Origin: Paenibacillus_V sp046244365 | GTDB lineage: Bacteria; Bacillota; Bacilli; Paenibacillales; NBRC-103111 | Reading direction: 5' to 3' | Length of the DNA: 64,000 bases | Assembly: GCF_046244365.1 (NCBI RefSeq) | Contig: NZ_CP176395.1 | Coordinates: 7,006,001 to 7,070,000, forward strand | In this document: one piece after another, positions 16,705-25,550 of the stretch | How positions within the stretch are numbered: the stretch's first letter is position 1 | How the letters are laid out: each line of letters starts with the position of its first letter | Program-made: the position numbers and the translations under genes | Notes under the pieces: generated by a model | Told to the model about the DNA's origin: nothing | The model's database searches: none | Seen by the model: the letters and a program-made list of their open reading frames with translations, nothing else

Positions 16705-17271
16705 ATGCCTTATCCTGAAGGTCATAAGTTAAAAGTTAGAGGCAAGATCATTGAAAGTGCCGCTAAAGCTTTTCGTACGAACGGGATTCGCGACATAAGC
16801 GTCCCTTTCATTATGAAAGGAGCCGGACTGACTCATGGAGGGTTCTATGCGCACTTTGACAACAAAGAGCAGCTGGTCGCCGAAGCCTGCCGCTACGCCA
16901 TTAGCGATACGATTTCATTTTTACAGGAAGCCGCTGACCGGGAGATTACGGGTCCCAAAATCAATGCCGTCATTGATTACTATTTAAGTCCGCATCACCG
17001 TGACCGAACAGAGATGGGCTGCATTCTACCTGCTCTTTCCGGTGAAATTCCCCGGTCCTCAGATGAGGTTCGGCAGGTGTTCACCTGCGAGCTGGAACGA
17101 ATGATTGACTTTCTTTCCAATGTGGCGAATGTAGACACAGCCAAAGGGAGCGTACTGCTTAGTACTATGGTCGGAACGCTAGTGCTGGCACGATCAGTCA
17201 ATGACTGTGAACTCAGCGACAGCCTTCTCACGGCAGGCAAGCAGCATGCCAAAGGGCTAATTAAGACCTAA
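16705..17271 (+). CDS. TetR family transcriptional regulator
   Basis: 188-residue repressor with N-terminal helix-turn-helix (IIESAAKAFRTNGIRDISV ... HGGFYAHFDNKEQLV, residues ~14-58) and an all-helical ligand domain with the GCILPALSGEI pattern of the YxaF/LmrA-like TetR group. ATG at 16705 is preceded by GGAG with 8-bp spacing. It is divergent from the HlyD/ABC-2 efflux operon and the spacer carries two related palindromes, so it probably represses both units until a drug-like ligand binds. Confidence 0.9.
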   Translation: MPYPEGHKLKVRGKIIESAAKAFRTNGIRDISVPFIMKGAGLTHGGFYAHFDNKEQLVAEACRYAISDTISFLQEAADREITGPKINAVIDYYLSPHHRDRTEMGCILPALSGEIPRSSDEVRQVFTCELERMIDFLSNVANVDTAKGSVLLSTMVGTLVLARSVNDCELSDSLLTAGKQHAKGLIKT

Positions 17272-17390
17272 AGCTGCGACCGAGCTGTGAGGCGCACCAT
17301 CTAAAAAGCAGGGAAAACATTATCCACACAAAAAAACCGCGCAGCGCGCGGATCGATGAACTCTTCTCTTTTTCCTAGCCGCATGCGCCC

Positions 17391-17897
17391 TTACTTACAT
17401 CCATCTTTAATTTCAATAATTTGTTTAATATGTCTTTGTTCATGCAAGTACAGTGATGCAACCCATTCAATCAATAACATTTCTTTAAAAACAGGGTGTA
17501 CAAAATGTCTTCTACTAAGCACTGACGGGTCTTCTACTGTGTTTAATAGTTCATACAACTTCTCTCTTGAATTGTTCAGTTTTTCAATGATTTCTTGATA
17601 TTCTAATATTCCGTCCGTTGGTTTAGCAATGTCAGGAGCAACTAACTTTTTACTCCTATCAAGTAGAAATTCTAATGGTTTTTTCTCTAGGAATGAATCT
17701 TCTTTGTTCTTTAAACCTTTCCTAATTGCTACGACATATAATTCTTCCGTCTTTATTAGGTGTTGACATACCTGACTAATGCTCCAACTGTATGAGTCTT
17801 TCTGTTTGTCTAATTGATCTCTGCTCAATCCATTAAGAATGGCTAGTAATTCGTCTCTTGTTTCTTTTAATTTTTGATTGATCTCTTGAAGTTCCAC
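17391..17897 (-). CDS. DinB-like putative metal-dependent protein
   Basis: About 168 residues of the DinB/YfiT four-helix-bundle superfamily, with metal-ligand type histidines in WSISQVCQHLIKTEE and LYLHEQRHIKQI. I prefer the GTG start at 17897, which has AGGTGG 6 bp upstream, over the ATG at 17912, which has none. The gene is visibly richer in A+T than its neighbours, suggesting recent transfer. Function unknown; relatives act in thiol-dependent reactions. Confidence 0.75.
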   Translation of the reverse strand: MELQEINQKLKETRDELLAILNGLSRDQLDKQKDSYSWSISQVCQHLIKTEELYVVAIRKGLKNKEDSFLEKKPLEFLLDRSKKLVAPDIAKPTDGILEYQEIIEKLNNSREKLYELLNTVEDPSVLSRRHFVHPVFKEMLLIEWVASLYLHEQRHIKQIIEIKDGCK

Positions 17898-18087
17898 GGA
17901 AAACCACCTCATTTTTTCAGATATCCCTTATATTGTATTATACTTGAACTTTACAAAAAAATTCGATCTTCGCGTATTCTAGAAACTACTCCATTCCCCC
18001 TGCCCGTTTAAAGGCACCATCACATGTTATAGTATAATGGATTAATGGTTACTACTAATGGGATGGAAACAGGAAAAGAGGGTTAGG

Positions 18088-18762
18088 ATGCCTACTATAC
18101 TGGTTGCTGACGACGATGCGAACATTCGCGAACTCGTCTGTTTGTTTCTGCGCAACGACGGATACGACACGGCCGAAGCCGCGGACGGCAAGGAAGCGCT
18201 CGCCGTTTATGCTTCGACGCAGATCGATCTTGTCGTGCTCGATATTATGATGCCGATTATGGACGGCTGGACGTTATGCAAGGAGCTCCGCAGAAGCAAT
18301 CCCGATCTTCCGCTGCTTATGCTGACTGCGAGAGGTGAAACATGGGAGAAAGTGAAAGGTTTTCAACTGGGGACGGACGATTATTTGACGAAACCGTTCG
18401 ATCCGTTGGAGCTGACTGCCCGTGTCGGGGCGCTGCTGAAACGTTACCGGATCGGCTCCACGCAGACGATTCGGTTGGGCAGCGTCGTTCTGGACCGGCA
18501 AACCTATAAGGTGACGATAGGTTCCGATTCACTCGCGCTGCCGCTTAAGGAGTTCGAATTGCTTTATAAGCTCGCCGGAACACCCGGACAAATCTATACG
18601 CGCGAGCAGTTGATCGATCAAATTTGGGGGATCGATTACACCGGCGACGATCGAACGATAGACGTGCATATTAAACGCCTCCGCGAAAGGTTCGCGACCA
18701 CCCCCGATTTTCGTATTGAAACGGTGCGCGGGCTTGGCTACCGGCTTGAGGTGAACGAATGA
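18088..18762 (+). CDS. OmpR family response regulator
   Basis: 224 residues: receiver domain with acidic triad D8-D10 (LVADDDANIR), phosphoacceptor D52 (VVLDIMMP) and Lys in DDYLTKPFD, then a winged-helix DNA-binding domain (LPLKEFELLYKLAGTPGQIY ... DDRTIDVHIKRLRE ... RGLGYRLE). ATG at 18088 follows AGAGGGTTAGG. The stop overlaps the start of the kinase gene (ATGA). Candidate targets are the 11-bp-spaced direct repeats upstream of the alpha/beta hydrolase gene just beyond the kinase. Confidence 0.93.
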   Translation: MPTILVADDDANIRELVCLFLRNDGYDTAEAADGKEALAVYASTQIDLVVLDIMMPIMDGWTLCKELRRSNPDLPLLMLTARGETWEKVKGFQLGTDDYLTKPFDPLELTARVGALLKRYRIGSTQTIRLGSVVLDRQTYKVTIGSDSLALPLKEFELLYKLAGTPGQIYTREQLIDQIWGIDYTGDDRTIDVHIKRLRERFATTPDFRIETVRGLGYRLEVNE

Positions 18763-20123
18763 TTCGATCTTTATACACACGAGTAGTCCTGACATTTTTA
18801 GTCTCTGTGATCGGGGGCACTGCCATTGCTTTCGGTGTGGCAACTTGGGTATTTAAAGATAAATTATACGAAAACTCGCAAATGACCTTACTTAACTTTA
18901 GCCAGGACATCGTCCGAATATACGAGACAATTCCCTTACGTGAAGCGGATTTGTTCGTAAGCGGAATGAAGCAGCTCAACTCCTATCATATTCGAATTTA
19001 TGATGAACATGATCAAATCCAGTCATTCGGATCGCTTTACGGACACACGACTTCCACGGTGACTAAGGAACAAATAAAGAGAGTTCTGGGTGGAGGAGTT
19101 GTTGAAGTCACTGCAACTGTAAAGGAACCCACGCTCTTAGGATTGCCGTTGCAAACGGAAAAAGGAACGAAAGCCATGTTTGTCGTGCCGCTTACTCCTT
19201 CCTCCTCATTCTTCATTACTTGGGTACTGCACTTTTTGGCGTATTCGCTCATAGCAGGAAGTTTATTGATTCTGATTGCCGCTGTATTCCTGGTAAGTCC
19301 GCTCAAGAAGCTGACCGAAGCGACAAAACGGATTGCTGGCGGGGACTTCAACGTCAAGCTGAATATTAAGCAAAAAAGCGAGCTGGGAACGTTAGCCCGC
19401 AGCTTTGAGGAAATGATGCGCGACTTGCAGCAGCTTGAACAGATGCGGCGCGACTTTGTCGCCAACGTGTCGCATGAAGTGCAATCGCCGCTCACCTCGA
19501 TATCCGGGTATGCTATAGCGCTTAAGCAAGCAAACCTCGCAGATACCGAACGAAGCCGATATCTCGATATTATCATCGCTGAGGCGCGGCGCATGTCCAA
19601 GATGAGCGATAGCCTGCTGAAGCTGAGCTTGCTTGAATCGCAGTCCCGGCAGTTGCGCCCGGTCCCGCTCCGTCTAGATGAACAGATTAGACGGGTCATC
19701 GTCGCGATCCAGCCGCAATGGTCGGCCCGGAACATCCGTTTCGAGCTTGATTTGCCGGCGGTTACCCTCGCGGCTGACCACGATCTGTTAAATCAGGTAT
19801 GGACGAATTTACTTGGCAACAGCATCAAATTTTCTAACGATGGCGGAGTCATTGACGTAAGCCTCAAGCAGGATACCAAAAACGTGACGGTCCGTGTATC
19901 CGACACAGGTATCGGCATTTCACAGGAAGACCAGAAGAAAATATTCGAGCGTTTTTTTAAGGCGGACCGTTCCCACAGCCGCAAGTATGACGGCAGCGGT
20001 ATGGGGCTCGCCATCGTTAAACAGATCGTATCGCTGCATCAAGGTGACATCCGGGTGGAAAGCGAGCCCGGCCGAGGAACGGCCGTTATTGTCATCTTGC
20101 CAAACACAACTTCAACAGATTAG
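18759..20123 (+). CDS. HAMP-domain sensor histidine kinase
   Basis: 454 residues: membrane helix 1 (~7-30), ~120-residue extracytoplasmic sensor, helix 2 (~155-178), HAMP (VSPLKKLTEATKRIAGGDF), HisKA box FVANVSHEVQSPLTS (His near residue 238) and HATPase domain with N box LGNSIKFSND, G1 DTGIGIS, F box FERFFKAD, G2 GSGMGLAIV. It is translationally coupled to the regulator by a 4-bp overlap and followed by a terminator at 20169. Confidence 0.93.
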   Translation: MIRSLYTRVVLTFLVSVIGGTAIAFGVATWVFKDKLYENSQMTLLNFSQDIVRIYETIPLREADLFVSGMKQLNSYHIRIYDEHDQIQSFGSLYGHTTSTVTKEQIKRVLGGGVVEVTATVKEPTLLGLPLQTEKGTKAMFVVPLTPSSSFFITWVLHFLAYSLIAGSLLILIAAVFLVSPLKKLTEATKRIAGGDFNVKLNIKQKSELGTLARSFEEMMRDLQQLEQMRRDFVANVSHEVQSPLTSISGYAIALKQANLADTERSRYLDIIIAEARRMSKMSDSLLKLSLLESQSRQLRPVPLRLDEQIRRVIVAIQPQWSARNIRFELDLPAVTLAADHDLLNQVWTNLLGNSIKFSNDGGVIDVSLKQDTKNVTVRVSDTGIGISQEDQKKIFERFFKADRSHSRKYDGSGMGLAIVKQIVSLHQGDIRVESEPGRGTAVIVILPNTTSTD

Positions 20124-20168
20124 TTGAATCCATAGGGTATCATTCGGATTATTTAGACCGCTTACTCC

Positions 20169-20224
20169 ATGCTGTGGCATGATGTGCGAGTTTCCTTGCA
20201 TATGACGCCGCAGCATTTTTTTTG
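20169..20224 (+). terminator. terminator of the OmpR/HK operon
   Basis: ATGCTGTGGC (20169-20178) pairs with GCCGCAGCAT (20207-20216), followed by a run of nine T. Confidence 0.8.
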
Positions 20225-20229
20225 GCTTG

Positions 20230-20281
20230 TTCATATTCCGTTCATATTGTCGTCATTGGGCGTACATCTTCGTCATATAAG
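20230..20281 (+). promoter_or_regulatory. OmpR-type direct repeats and -10 box of hydrolase gene
   Basis: TTCATATT at 20230-20237 and again at 20241-20248, with a weaker GTCATTGG at 20252: three half sites at exact 11-bp period, as bound in tandem by PhoB/OmpR regulators. A TATAAG -10-like box is at 20276-20281, and no -35 is seen. Control by the adjacent regulator is inferred. Confidence 0.6.
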
Positions 20282-20343
20282 CTTTCCTTAACGGTTCGTT
20301 TGAGGCAGCCGGAATAAACCGATGGGGACAGGAGAAGATTAGA

Positions 20344-21324
20344 ATGGAACAAATAGAGGCAATGAACAAGAAGCCGAGCACGAGAATGAAAAAAACGATT
20401 ACCATTATCCTTAAATCAATAGCCGTATTACTCATCGCAATAGTCGTTTTTATGGCCGTTGTTTTTATCGTCGATAAGATCAGCAGCAAATCGGAGGAAG
20501 GAAAAATACAATCCTACGGCCAGTTAGTACCTGTAGACGGGAAAAAGATGAATGTCTTGATTCAAGGAAAAGGCGAAGAAACCGTCGTGCTCATTCCCGG
20601 TTACGGAACGGCAGCGCCGGCGCTTGATTTTAAGCCGCTGGTGGAAGAGCTGTCTCCCTATTATAAAGTCGTCGCGGTTGAGCCTTTTGGGTATGGATTA
20701 AGCGATGAAACCGACAAAGAACGAACCACGGAGAATATAGTAAGTGAAATTCATGAAGCATTGCAGAGTCTGAAAATCGAACGATATATTCTTATGGGTC
20801 ACTCCATCGCAGGTATATACGGAATCGATTATGTCAACAAATATCCAAACGAAGTGAGCGCGTTTGTCGGGATCGATAGCAGTGTATCGACGCAAGGCGG
20901 TATGGATGTTGAATTTCCAATAAATACGTTTAAATTTCTCAAAAAATCAGGTTTAGTCCGATTGGCCTTGAAACTAGGCAGCGATCCCTATGCCGGACTG
21001 CCTCATGATGATGAAACAAAAGAACAAATGAGAATGATTACTCTCAAAAACGTGTATAATTCCAGCATAATGAATGAAATGGAAAATATTTATCCTAATT
21101 TTGTAAAGGCTCAAAAGTTAACATTCCCTAAAAATCTCCCGCTCCTTTTATTTGTACAGTCAAATAATATGGACAGGCCAGATTGGGTATCTCTGCATGA
21201 AGAGCAAGCTAAAGAGTCAATGCATGGAAAAGTAGTGCTATTTGAAGGAGGACATTATTTACACCATACCCGCTCGAAAGAAATCGCTGAGAGCTTCAGG
21301 GAATATATGAAAGAAATGAAATGA
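20344..21324 (+). CDS. alpha/beta hydrolase, membrane-anchored
   Basis: 326 residues: N-terminal signal anchor (residues ~19-42) followed by an alpha/beta-hydrolase fold facing outward. Oxyanion HxGx-like strand VVLIPGYGTAAP, nucleophile elbow GHSIAG (Ser near 154), and catalytic His in EGGHYLHH (~303). ATG at 20344 has GGAG about 9-10 bp upstream. Substrate unknown. Its promoter has OmpR-type direct repeats, so it probably belongs to the regulon of the neighbouring two-component system. Confidence 0.88.
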   Translation: MEQIEAMNKKPSTRMKKTITIILKSIAVLLIAIVVFMAVVFIVDKISSKSEEGKIQSYGQLVPVDGKKMNVLIQGKGEETVVLIPGYGTAAPALDFKPLVEELSPYYKVVAVEPFGYGLSDETDKERTTENIVSEIHEALQSLKIERYILMGHSIAGIYGIDYVNKYPNEVSAFVGIDSSVSTQGGMDVEFPINTFKFLKKSGLVRLALKLGSDPYAGLPHDDETKEQMRMITLKNVYNSSIMNEMENIYPNFVKAQKLTFPKNLPLLLFVQSNNMDRPDWVSLHEEQAKESMHGKVVLFEGGHYLHHTRSKEIAESFREYMKEMK

Positions 21325-21464
21325 TAAAAGTTGATGAATCTTTAACATCAGATTGTCTAAACTATCTCTGTAACTGTTTAAACGAGAATGGCAGCAATGC
21401 GATCGCAAACTTATAAAACATGGGGCTATTACAGAACGCTAGAACGGAATGGGCCATTATAAAA

Positions 21465-21506
21465 ATGCGCCTCCAAAACCACTGCTGAAGTGGGATGGAG
21501 GCGTAT
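21465..21506 (+). terminator. hairpin, probable terminator
   Basis: ATGCGCCTCCA / TGGAGGCGTAT arms followed by TTTGTTT, 140 bp past the hydrolase gene. Confidence 0.6.
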
Positions 21507-21582
21507 TTGTTTACTGATTTAGCGCTTTCTACCAACTTCAAGTCTTTCGCGTCAGTTCTGTTCATGTTGATGCCCCGGCGTT

Positions 21583-21775
21583 GATGGAAAAAATACAGTT
21601 AATTTTGCTTAAAAAATGAAAAATCGGCATCTACAGGGAAAAACTACAGTTCTTTTTGTTGATTCCTTCAATAATAGCCGAAACGAGTAATATTACCTGT
21701 AGATTTTCCATCTAATTGGTTTAGAAGCCATAAAAGCAGAAAATAGATGTAGTTTTTCCAGTTACATTACAGATG
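21583..21775. repeat. repeat family iv, two direct and two inverted copies
   Basis: The unit GGAAAAA(C/A)TACAGTT followed by a T-rich stretch occurs at 21587 and 21639 on the plus strand. On the minus strand GGAAAATCTACAGG (around 21699) and GGAAAAACTACATC (around 21757) occur. Together they make a roughly palindromic 190-bp block. The remainder of the 21325-22279 gap holds a terminator, a receiver remnant and a family v repeat. Confidence 0.7.
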
Positions 21776-22015
21776 ATGGCCGTCTTAAGCCGGCCATTCT
21801 GTTTCATCCTCATACGTCTCGGAGGGAGCGGTTTTTTCTTGGAAATTTTTAATCACCTGCGATTCAAAGATCCTTTAAAGCCTATGCGGTTCTCCTCCCG
21901 GCCTGCTTTTGCTGTCATTTCGCAATAAAAGGCGATTTCGAAGTGAAATGAGCATAAAGAAGCAATTGTCCTCTATCGGGCCTTCTTGGCCAAATGGAGG
22001 AATTTGCTGATTTCA

Positions 22016-22150
22016 GGGCATGACATCGGGGATGACAACGTCCGGCTTCACCTCTTGAATGTCGCGAAGCACTGCGTTCCCGTCCGCGCATCCCCGTGCG
22101 ACCTGAAAATCCCCGCTTGAAATTTTGTTCATATCGTATTGCGCACAAGG
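22016..22150 (-). pseudogene. receiver-domain remnant of a response regulator
   Basis: Read on the minus strand, about 32 codons give FQVARGCADGNAVLRDIQ followed by EVKPDVVIPDVMP and then a stop. This is the beta2-beta3 stretch of a receiver domain, including the phosphoacceptor Asp in PDVMP. The upstream part (to 22150) is out of frame and nothing downstream continues the fold. It resembles the YesN type (F.V....G..AL..I....PDVVI.DV.MP). A family v repeat directly abuts it at 22146. Confidence 0.65.
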
Positions 22151-22220
22151 ATAACCGGCTTCACCGTCCTTTTAGGGACAAGCGCGTTTACCGAGATTTA
22201 GAGCGACTTCTGATAAATCA
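22146..22220. repeat. dispersed repeat family v, distant copy
   Basis: CAAGGATAA...GCGTTTACCGAGATTTAGAG, then CGACTTCTGATAAATCAA, matches the units at 41861-42024 outside a variable hairpin head (CCGTCC/GGGAC here). It lies between a broken response regulator and the terminator of the next gene. Confidence 0.75.
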
Positions 22221-22260
22221 AAAAAAAGGACGAATCGCTCTCAGCGATCCATCCCCTTTT
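22220..22260 (-). terminator. terminator of secreted stalk-like gene
   Basis: On the minus strand GGATGGATCGCT-GAG-AGCGATTCGTCC followed by TTTTTTTT, 20 bp past the stop at 22280. Confidence 0.85.
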
Positions 22261-22279
22261 GCCATGCTGCAACGCGGCG

Positions 22280-23731
22280 TTACTGTCCAATCTCCAGAAG
22301 CTCGTAATCATACCATGTCCGGAAGCTGTCACGGGTCCAGTCTGTGACCGTATTGTTGCCGTTATTCAGATACACGTTCCGGTTCACGTCCATGTAGAAC
22401 TCGCCTTGAACGTCCTCGGACAGCCTTTTGGCGTTAAAATGAGTATCCAGCAAATAAAGCCCGGCCGTATCCTGCTTCGTCCATGTCCCGTCGTTTGTCA
22501 TCCCGTACATGCGGACGTACAGACTGCCGTCTGGCGCCGCAGGATTTTCGAGTCCCGCGTTTCTCAAGCCAAGCGCTTCCACATCCAGCTCCTGCAGCTT
22601 CTCGTTCGCCATGACGACTTCGCCCTTCTGATCGATCAGCGCAAGGCGTCCGGTCCCTGGAATATCCATTTTTCGACCCGGCATCCGATTACTGGCGAGC
22701 CATACCGTGCCGTCCGCATTCGGAATGACGCGATCGGGAATTTGCGGATACTGCTTCAGCTCGCTTGCCTTGCCGTCCCGAATCAGAATCAGGCGGTTGC
22801 TTTGCGGTCCGGGACCGATAACAGCCAACGGCCAATATACATGGACGCCGATCAGCGTATTGCGGTCGTCCGCTTTGAATTCAACCGTTTGAACGACCGG
22901 CTTTTCTTGGCCGACTATGGACGTTTCCTCCTTCGTCAGCGTATAAGCAAGGATGTCGCCGTAATACAGGCTGTCGCCTTCCCTGCGCAGCGTAACGGCC
23001 TTGCCTGAAAAATTCGGTTTGGCCGCAATCTTCCGCTCCCAAAATTCGTCTGCCTTTGCGGGCGCCATCCATTCTGCGTTTTCAAGCGTTTTGCCGATTT
23101 TAAGGACACGTTTGGCAGGATCGGACGGAATCAAGGTCGCCATATACAGAAAATCGCGATCGTCGCCTATGATCCCCGAAAACCCGCTTTGCCCGCCGAC
23201 AAGCGAGAGCCCCTCGCTTTCGCTCCAGCGAATGTCCAAATGAAGCAAATCGTGAATATACCTCCAGGTCAGCGGCAAATAGGTGATGTCCCGATATTCG
23301 AGAAACGGGTACGGTTCTTCCCCGTTGTCGATAGCCGCTTGTTCGATCGTAATAGGGTAGGAGGCGGTTCTCGCCGTCACGCTCTTCTGCAGATCGTTGG
23401 CGGCGGTCAAATCCTGCTGCAGCCTTGCCCCGTTAAAAGGCAGCGGATAGCTGTACGGACGCCGGATTTTCAAACCCTCCTCCTGGCTCCACTCGGAGAG
23501 TAAGCTGAGCGCCTGCAGGTTATCCCAGGTCATCGGCAAATAGGTGATATCCTTATAGAACAAAAACGGATACTTTGCATGCCGGTTGTCGACTTCCCCT
23601 CCGTTGATTTTGATCGTAAAGCCGGGGATCGTCGCCTTCACATTGCCGCTTGCAGCCGAAGCCTGAAGAGGCACGACGCTGGCCAGTAAACACACGATCA
23701 TCAAAAGATAACTCATTCTTTTGGCCGACAT
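22280..23731 (-). CDS. secreted protein with copper-amine-oxidase-like N-terminal repeats
   Basis: 483 residues with a signal peptide (residues ~1-27, LLMIVCLLASVVPLQASA). Two copies of a short stalk-like domain follow: one around YPFLFYKDITYLPMTWDNL (residues ~50-90) and one around YPFLEYRDITYLPLTWRYI (~135-175), a pattern common in secreted Paenibacillus proteins. The C-terminal ~300 residues look like an irregular beta-propeller (DGTVWLASN, DGSLYVRMYGM, LYLLD). Start at the ATG ending 23731 with AAAGGAAAG upstream. Single gene with its own terminator; function unknown, presumably at the cell surface. Confidence 0.75.
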   Translation of the reverse strand: MSAKRMSYLLMIVCLLASVVPLQASAASGNVKATIPGFTIKINGGEVDNRHAKYPFLFYKDITYLPMTWDNLQALSLLSEWSQEEGLKIRRPYSYPLPFNGARLQQDLTAANDLQKSVTARTASYPITIEQAAIDNGEEPYPFLEYRDITYLPLTWRYIHDLLHLDIRWSESEGLSLVGGQSGFSGIIGDDRDFLYMATLIPSDPAKRVLKIGKTLENAEWMAPAKADEFWERKIAAKPNFSGKAVTLRREGDSLYYGDILAYTLTKEETSIVGQEKPVVQTVEFKADDRNTLIGVHVYWPLAVIGPGPQSNRLILIRDGKASELKQYPQIPDRVIPNADGTVWLASNRMPGRKMDIPGTGRLALIDQKGEVVMANEKLQELDVEALGLRNAGLENPAAPDGSLYVRMYGMTNDGTWTKQDTAGLYLLDTHFNAKRLSEDVQGEFYMDVNRNVYLNNGNNTVTDWTRDSFRTWYDYELLEIGQ

Positions 23732-23834
23732 CCGGAATCACTTTCCTTTCGTGTCTTGTGCATACTGCATTAGACGACAGCAGATGCCCAAAAGTTTCTT
23801 GCTATGGAATAAAGTTACGTTTTTGTAAGACGTC

Positions 23835-23869
23835 AAAAAGCAGTCCACCTCATCCTTCTGGCGGGCTGC
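23835..23869 (-). terminator. terminator of nagA
   Basis: On the minus strand GCAGCCCGCC pairs with GGTGGACTGC and is followed by TTTTT; 37 bp past the nagA stop. Confidence 0.75.
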
Positions 23870-23905
23870 CTCCGTTCGGTCCGGCAATTGCTGCTTGACT
23901 ATCGT

Positions 23906-25096
23906 TTATCGTTCGTACACGTTTCTGCCTCTTACGAAAGTAGCGAACAGCTCAAGCTTGTCGTCGACAACGATAAAATCGGCGTCCTTCCCCGGCTCAA
24001 GCGTTCCTTTGCGCGCAAGCGCACCGCATTGCCGTGCGGGCGTTTCGGTAAAGGACGGGAGAATCGTCTCAACCGGATAACCGGTATAGGCCGCCATATT
24101 TTGCAGCGCGCGAATGCTCGTAAGCGAGCTTCCGGCTAGCGAAGAGCTGTCCGGCAAGTAAACTTTGCCGTCCTTCATCGTTACATGCTCGTATTCCCCG
24201 TCCGGCAAGCCGGCGCAAAACACCGCATCCGTTATCATGCATAAGCCCCGGGCGCCCTTCGTGTCAAAGAGCAGCTTCACCAATGCGGGATGCACATGGA
24301 TGCCGTCTACAATCAGCTCCGTCGTGAGTTCGGACAGCATCATACCCGCTCCCGCCAGTCCGGGCTCGCGATGATGCAGCGGCCGCATCCCGTTGAAATG
24401 ATGCGTCGTATGGCTCGCGCCTAAGCGCACGGCCTTCGCCGCTTCTTCGAAGGTAGCGTCCGAATGGCCGATGGATACGGTAATCCCGCGCGCGGCCAGC
24501 CATTCGGTCGCTTCCATGCCGCCTTCCATCTCGGGAGCCAGCGTCACGAGCCGGATCAAATTGCCGGAATCGCGAACATACCGCTCCAACTCGGCTAGAT
24601 CGGGAAGGCGGATCGCGCTTTGATCCTGCGCACCGGCCCGTTTCACGTTCAGAAACGGCCCTTCCAGATGAACTCCCAGCAGCTCCGCACCCGTTACGCC
24701 GCCCGCTTGCACCGCCGATGCCGCGCAGCGCAGCGCTTGGCGAATACGCTCTTCCGTGCCCGTCGTCGTCGTCGCCAAGAACGACGTCGTGCCGTTCTGC
24801 GCATGAAAACGGCTCATCCCGTCCAAGCTCGCGTAATCGGCATCCATCATGCTGAATCCGCCTCCGCCATGAACGTGCACGTCGATGAGACCCGGCAGCA
24901 CGCTGCGCCCTTTTAGATCCACGATAGCCAGCTCGTTACTGAGCACCGGCTCAGGCGAGCCGCCCGAACCGATGGCTTCGATGGCTCCCGACGAGTCAAC
25001 CAGCATCCACCCATTCCTGACAATACCCTCCGGCGTATACATCTCGCCGTTTATGTAAGCCGTCCTTCGTCCGTTTCCCGCTTTCGGTTCGCTCAT
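23906..25096 (-). CDS. nagA: N-acetylglucosamine-6-phosphate deacetylase
   Basis: 396-residue amidohydrolase that converts GlcNAc-6-P to GlcN-6-P and acetate. Family marks: LPGLIDVHVHGGGGFSM, the metal Glu in GVHLEGPFLN, VSIGHSDATFEEA, SHTTHHFNGMRPLHHREPG and the catalytic Asp in CMITDAVFCAG. The ATG ending at 25096 follows GGAGGAG by 9 bp. No nagB or GlcNAc PTS gene accompanies it, unlike most Bacilli. A possible -10 (TATACT) lies near 25390, which would give a leader of roughly 270 nt. Confidence 0.93.
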   Translation of the reverse strand: MSEPKAGNGRRTAYINGEMYTPEGIVRNGWMLVDSSGAIEAIGSGGSPEPVLSNELAIVDLKGRSVLPGLIDVHVHGGGGFSMMDADYASLDGMSRFHAQNGTTSFLATTTTGTEERIRQALRCAASAVQAGGVTGAELLGVHLEGPFLNVKRAGAQDQSAIRLPDLAELERYVRDSGNLIRLVTLAPEMEGGMEATEWLAARGITVSIGHSDATFEEAAKAVRLGASHTTHHFNGMRPLHHREPGLAGAGMMLSELTTELIVDGIHVHPALVKLLFDTKGARGLCMITDAVFCAGLPDGEYEHVTMKDGKVYLPDSSSLAGSSLTSIRALQNMAAYTGYPVETILPSFTETPARQCGALARKGTLEPGKDADFIVVDDKLELFATFVRGRNVYER

Positions 25097-25550
25097 CAAA
25101 TTGTTCTCCTCCCCATACTTCTCATTCCGTTAATCTCCCCTAGGACGTTCGGCACCGCGGCCAACTGTTACCGGCCGGCAGCGTTCCCCTGTTCCTGCAG
25201 GCTGGAATTCCCTGCGGAAAGCGGCAATATCCCGAACATAGGGCATCTCCGCGACTTTCTCGGCGGTAACCGCAAGCGATTCCCTCTCCCGGACGCGAAA
25301 GCTGCCGGCTGCCGGCGCAGTATATGATCAGCGAGCAGGAGCAAATGGCGCCGTTCCCAACCAAGCCTCTATGCTAACAGTATACATGATCCGGGAGCAG
25401 AGAAGAGAGACGCTTCTTTCAAACTCACGCTCTATCGATCTTTCGAGCTTCAACCAGGCATGCTAAAAACTTCGATCTCCATTCATTAATGAATGGCATC
25501 CGTATTAGAGAGAAAGTCCCCTCTCCTTATTTCATATATCCCCGTTGAAT
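25097..25550. other. intergenic region upstream of nagA
   Basis: Contains a minus-strand frame ending at ~25138 that reads RESLAVTAEKVAEMPYVRD then IAAFRREF; it looks protein-like but I cannot assign it and it has no start. It may be the 3' end of a lost gene. The rest shows no gene, hairpin or repeat I recognise. Confidence 0.3.

Noticed and set aside
18088..20123. Antibiotic-peptide sensing Bce-type module
   Set aside because: The kinase has a full HAMP and large sensor loop, and no BceAB-type ABC transporter is adjacent.
22280..23731. Copper amine oxidase enzyme
   Set aside because: Only the small N-terminal-domain-like repeats are present; the catalytic domain and topaquinone motif are absent.
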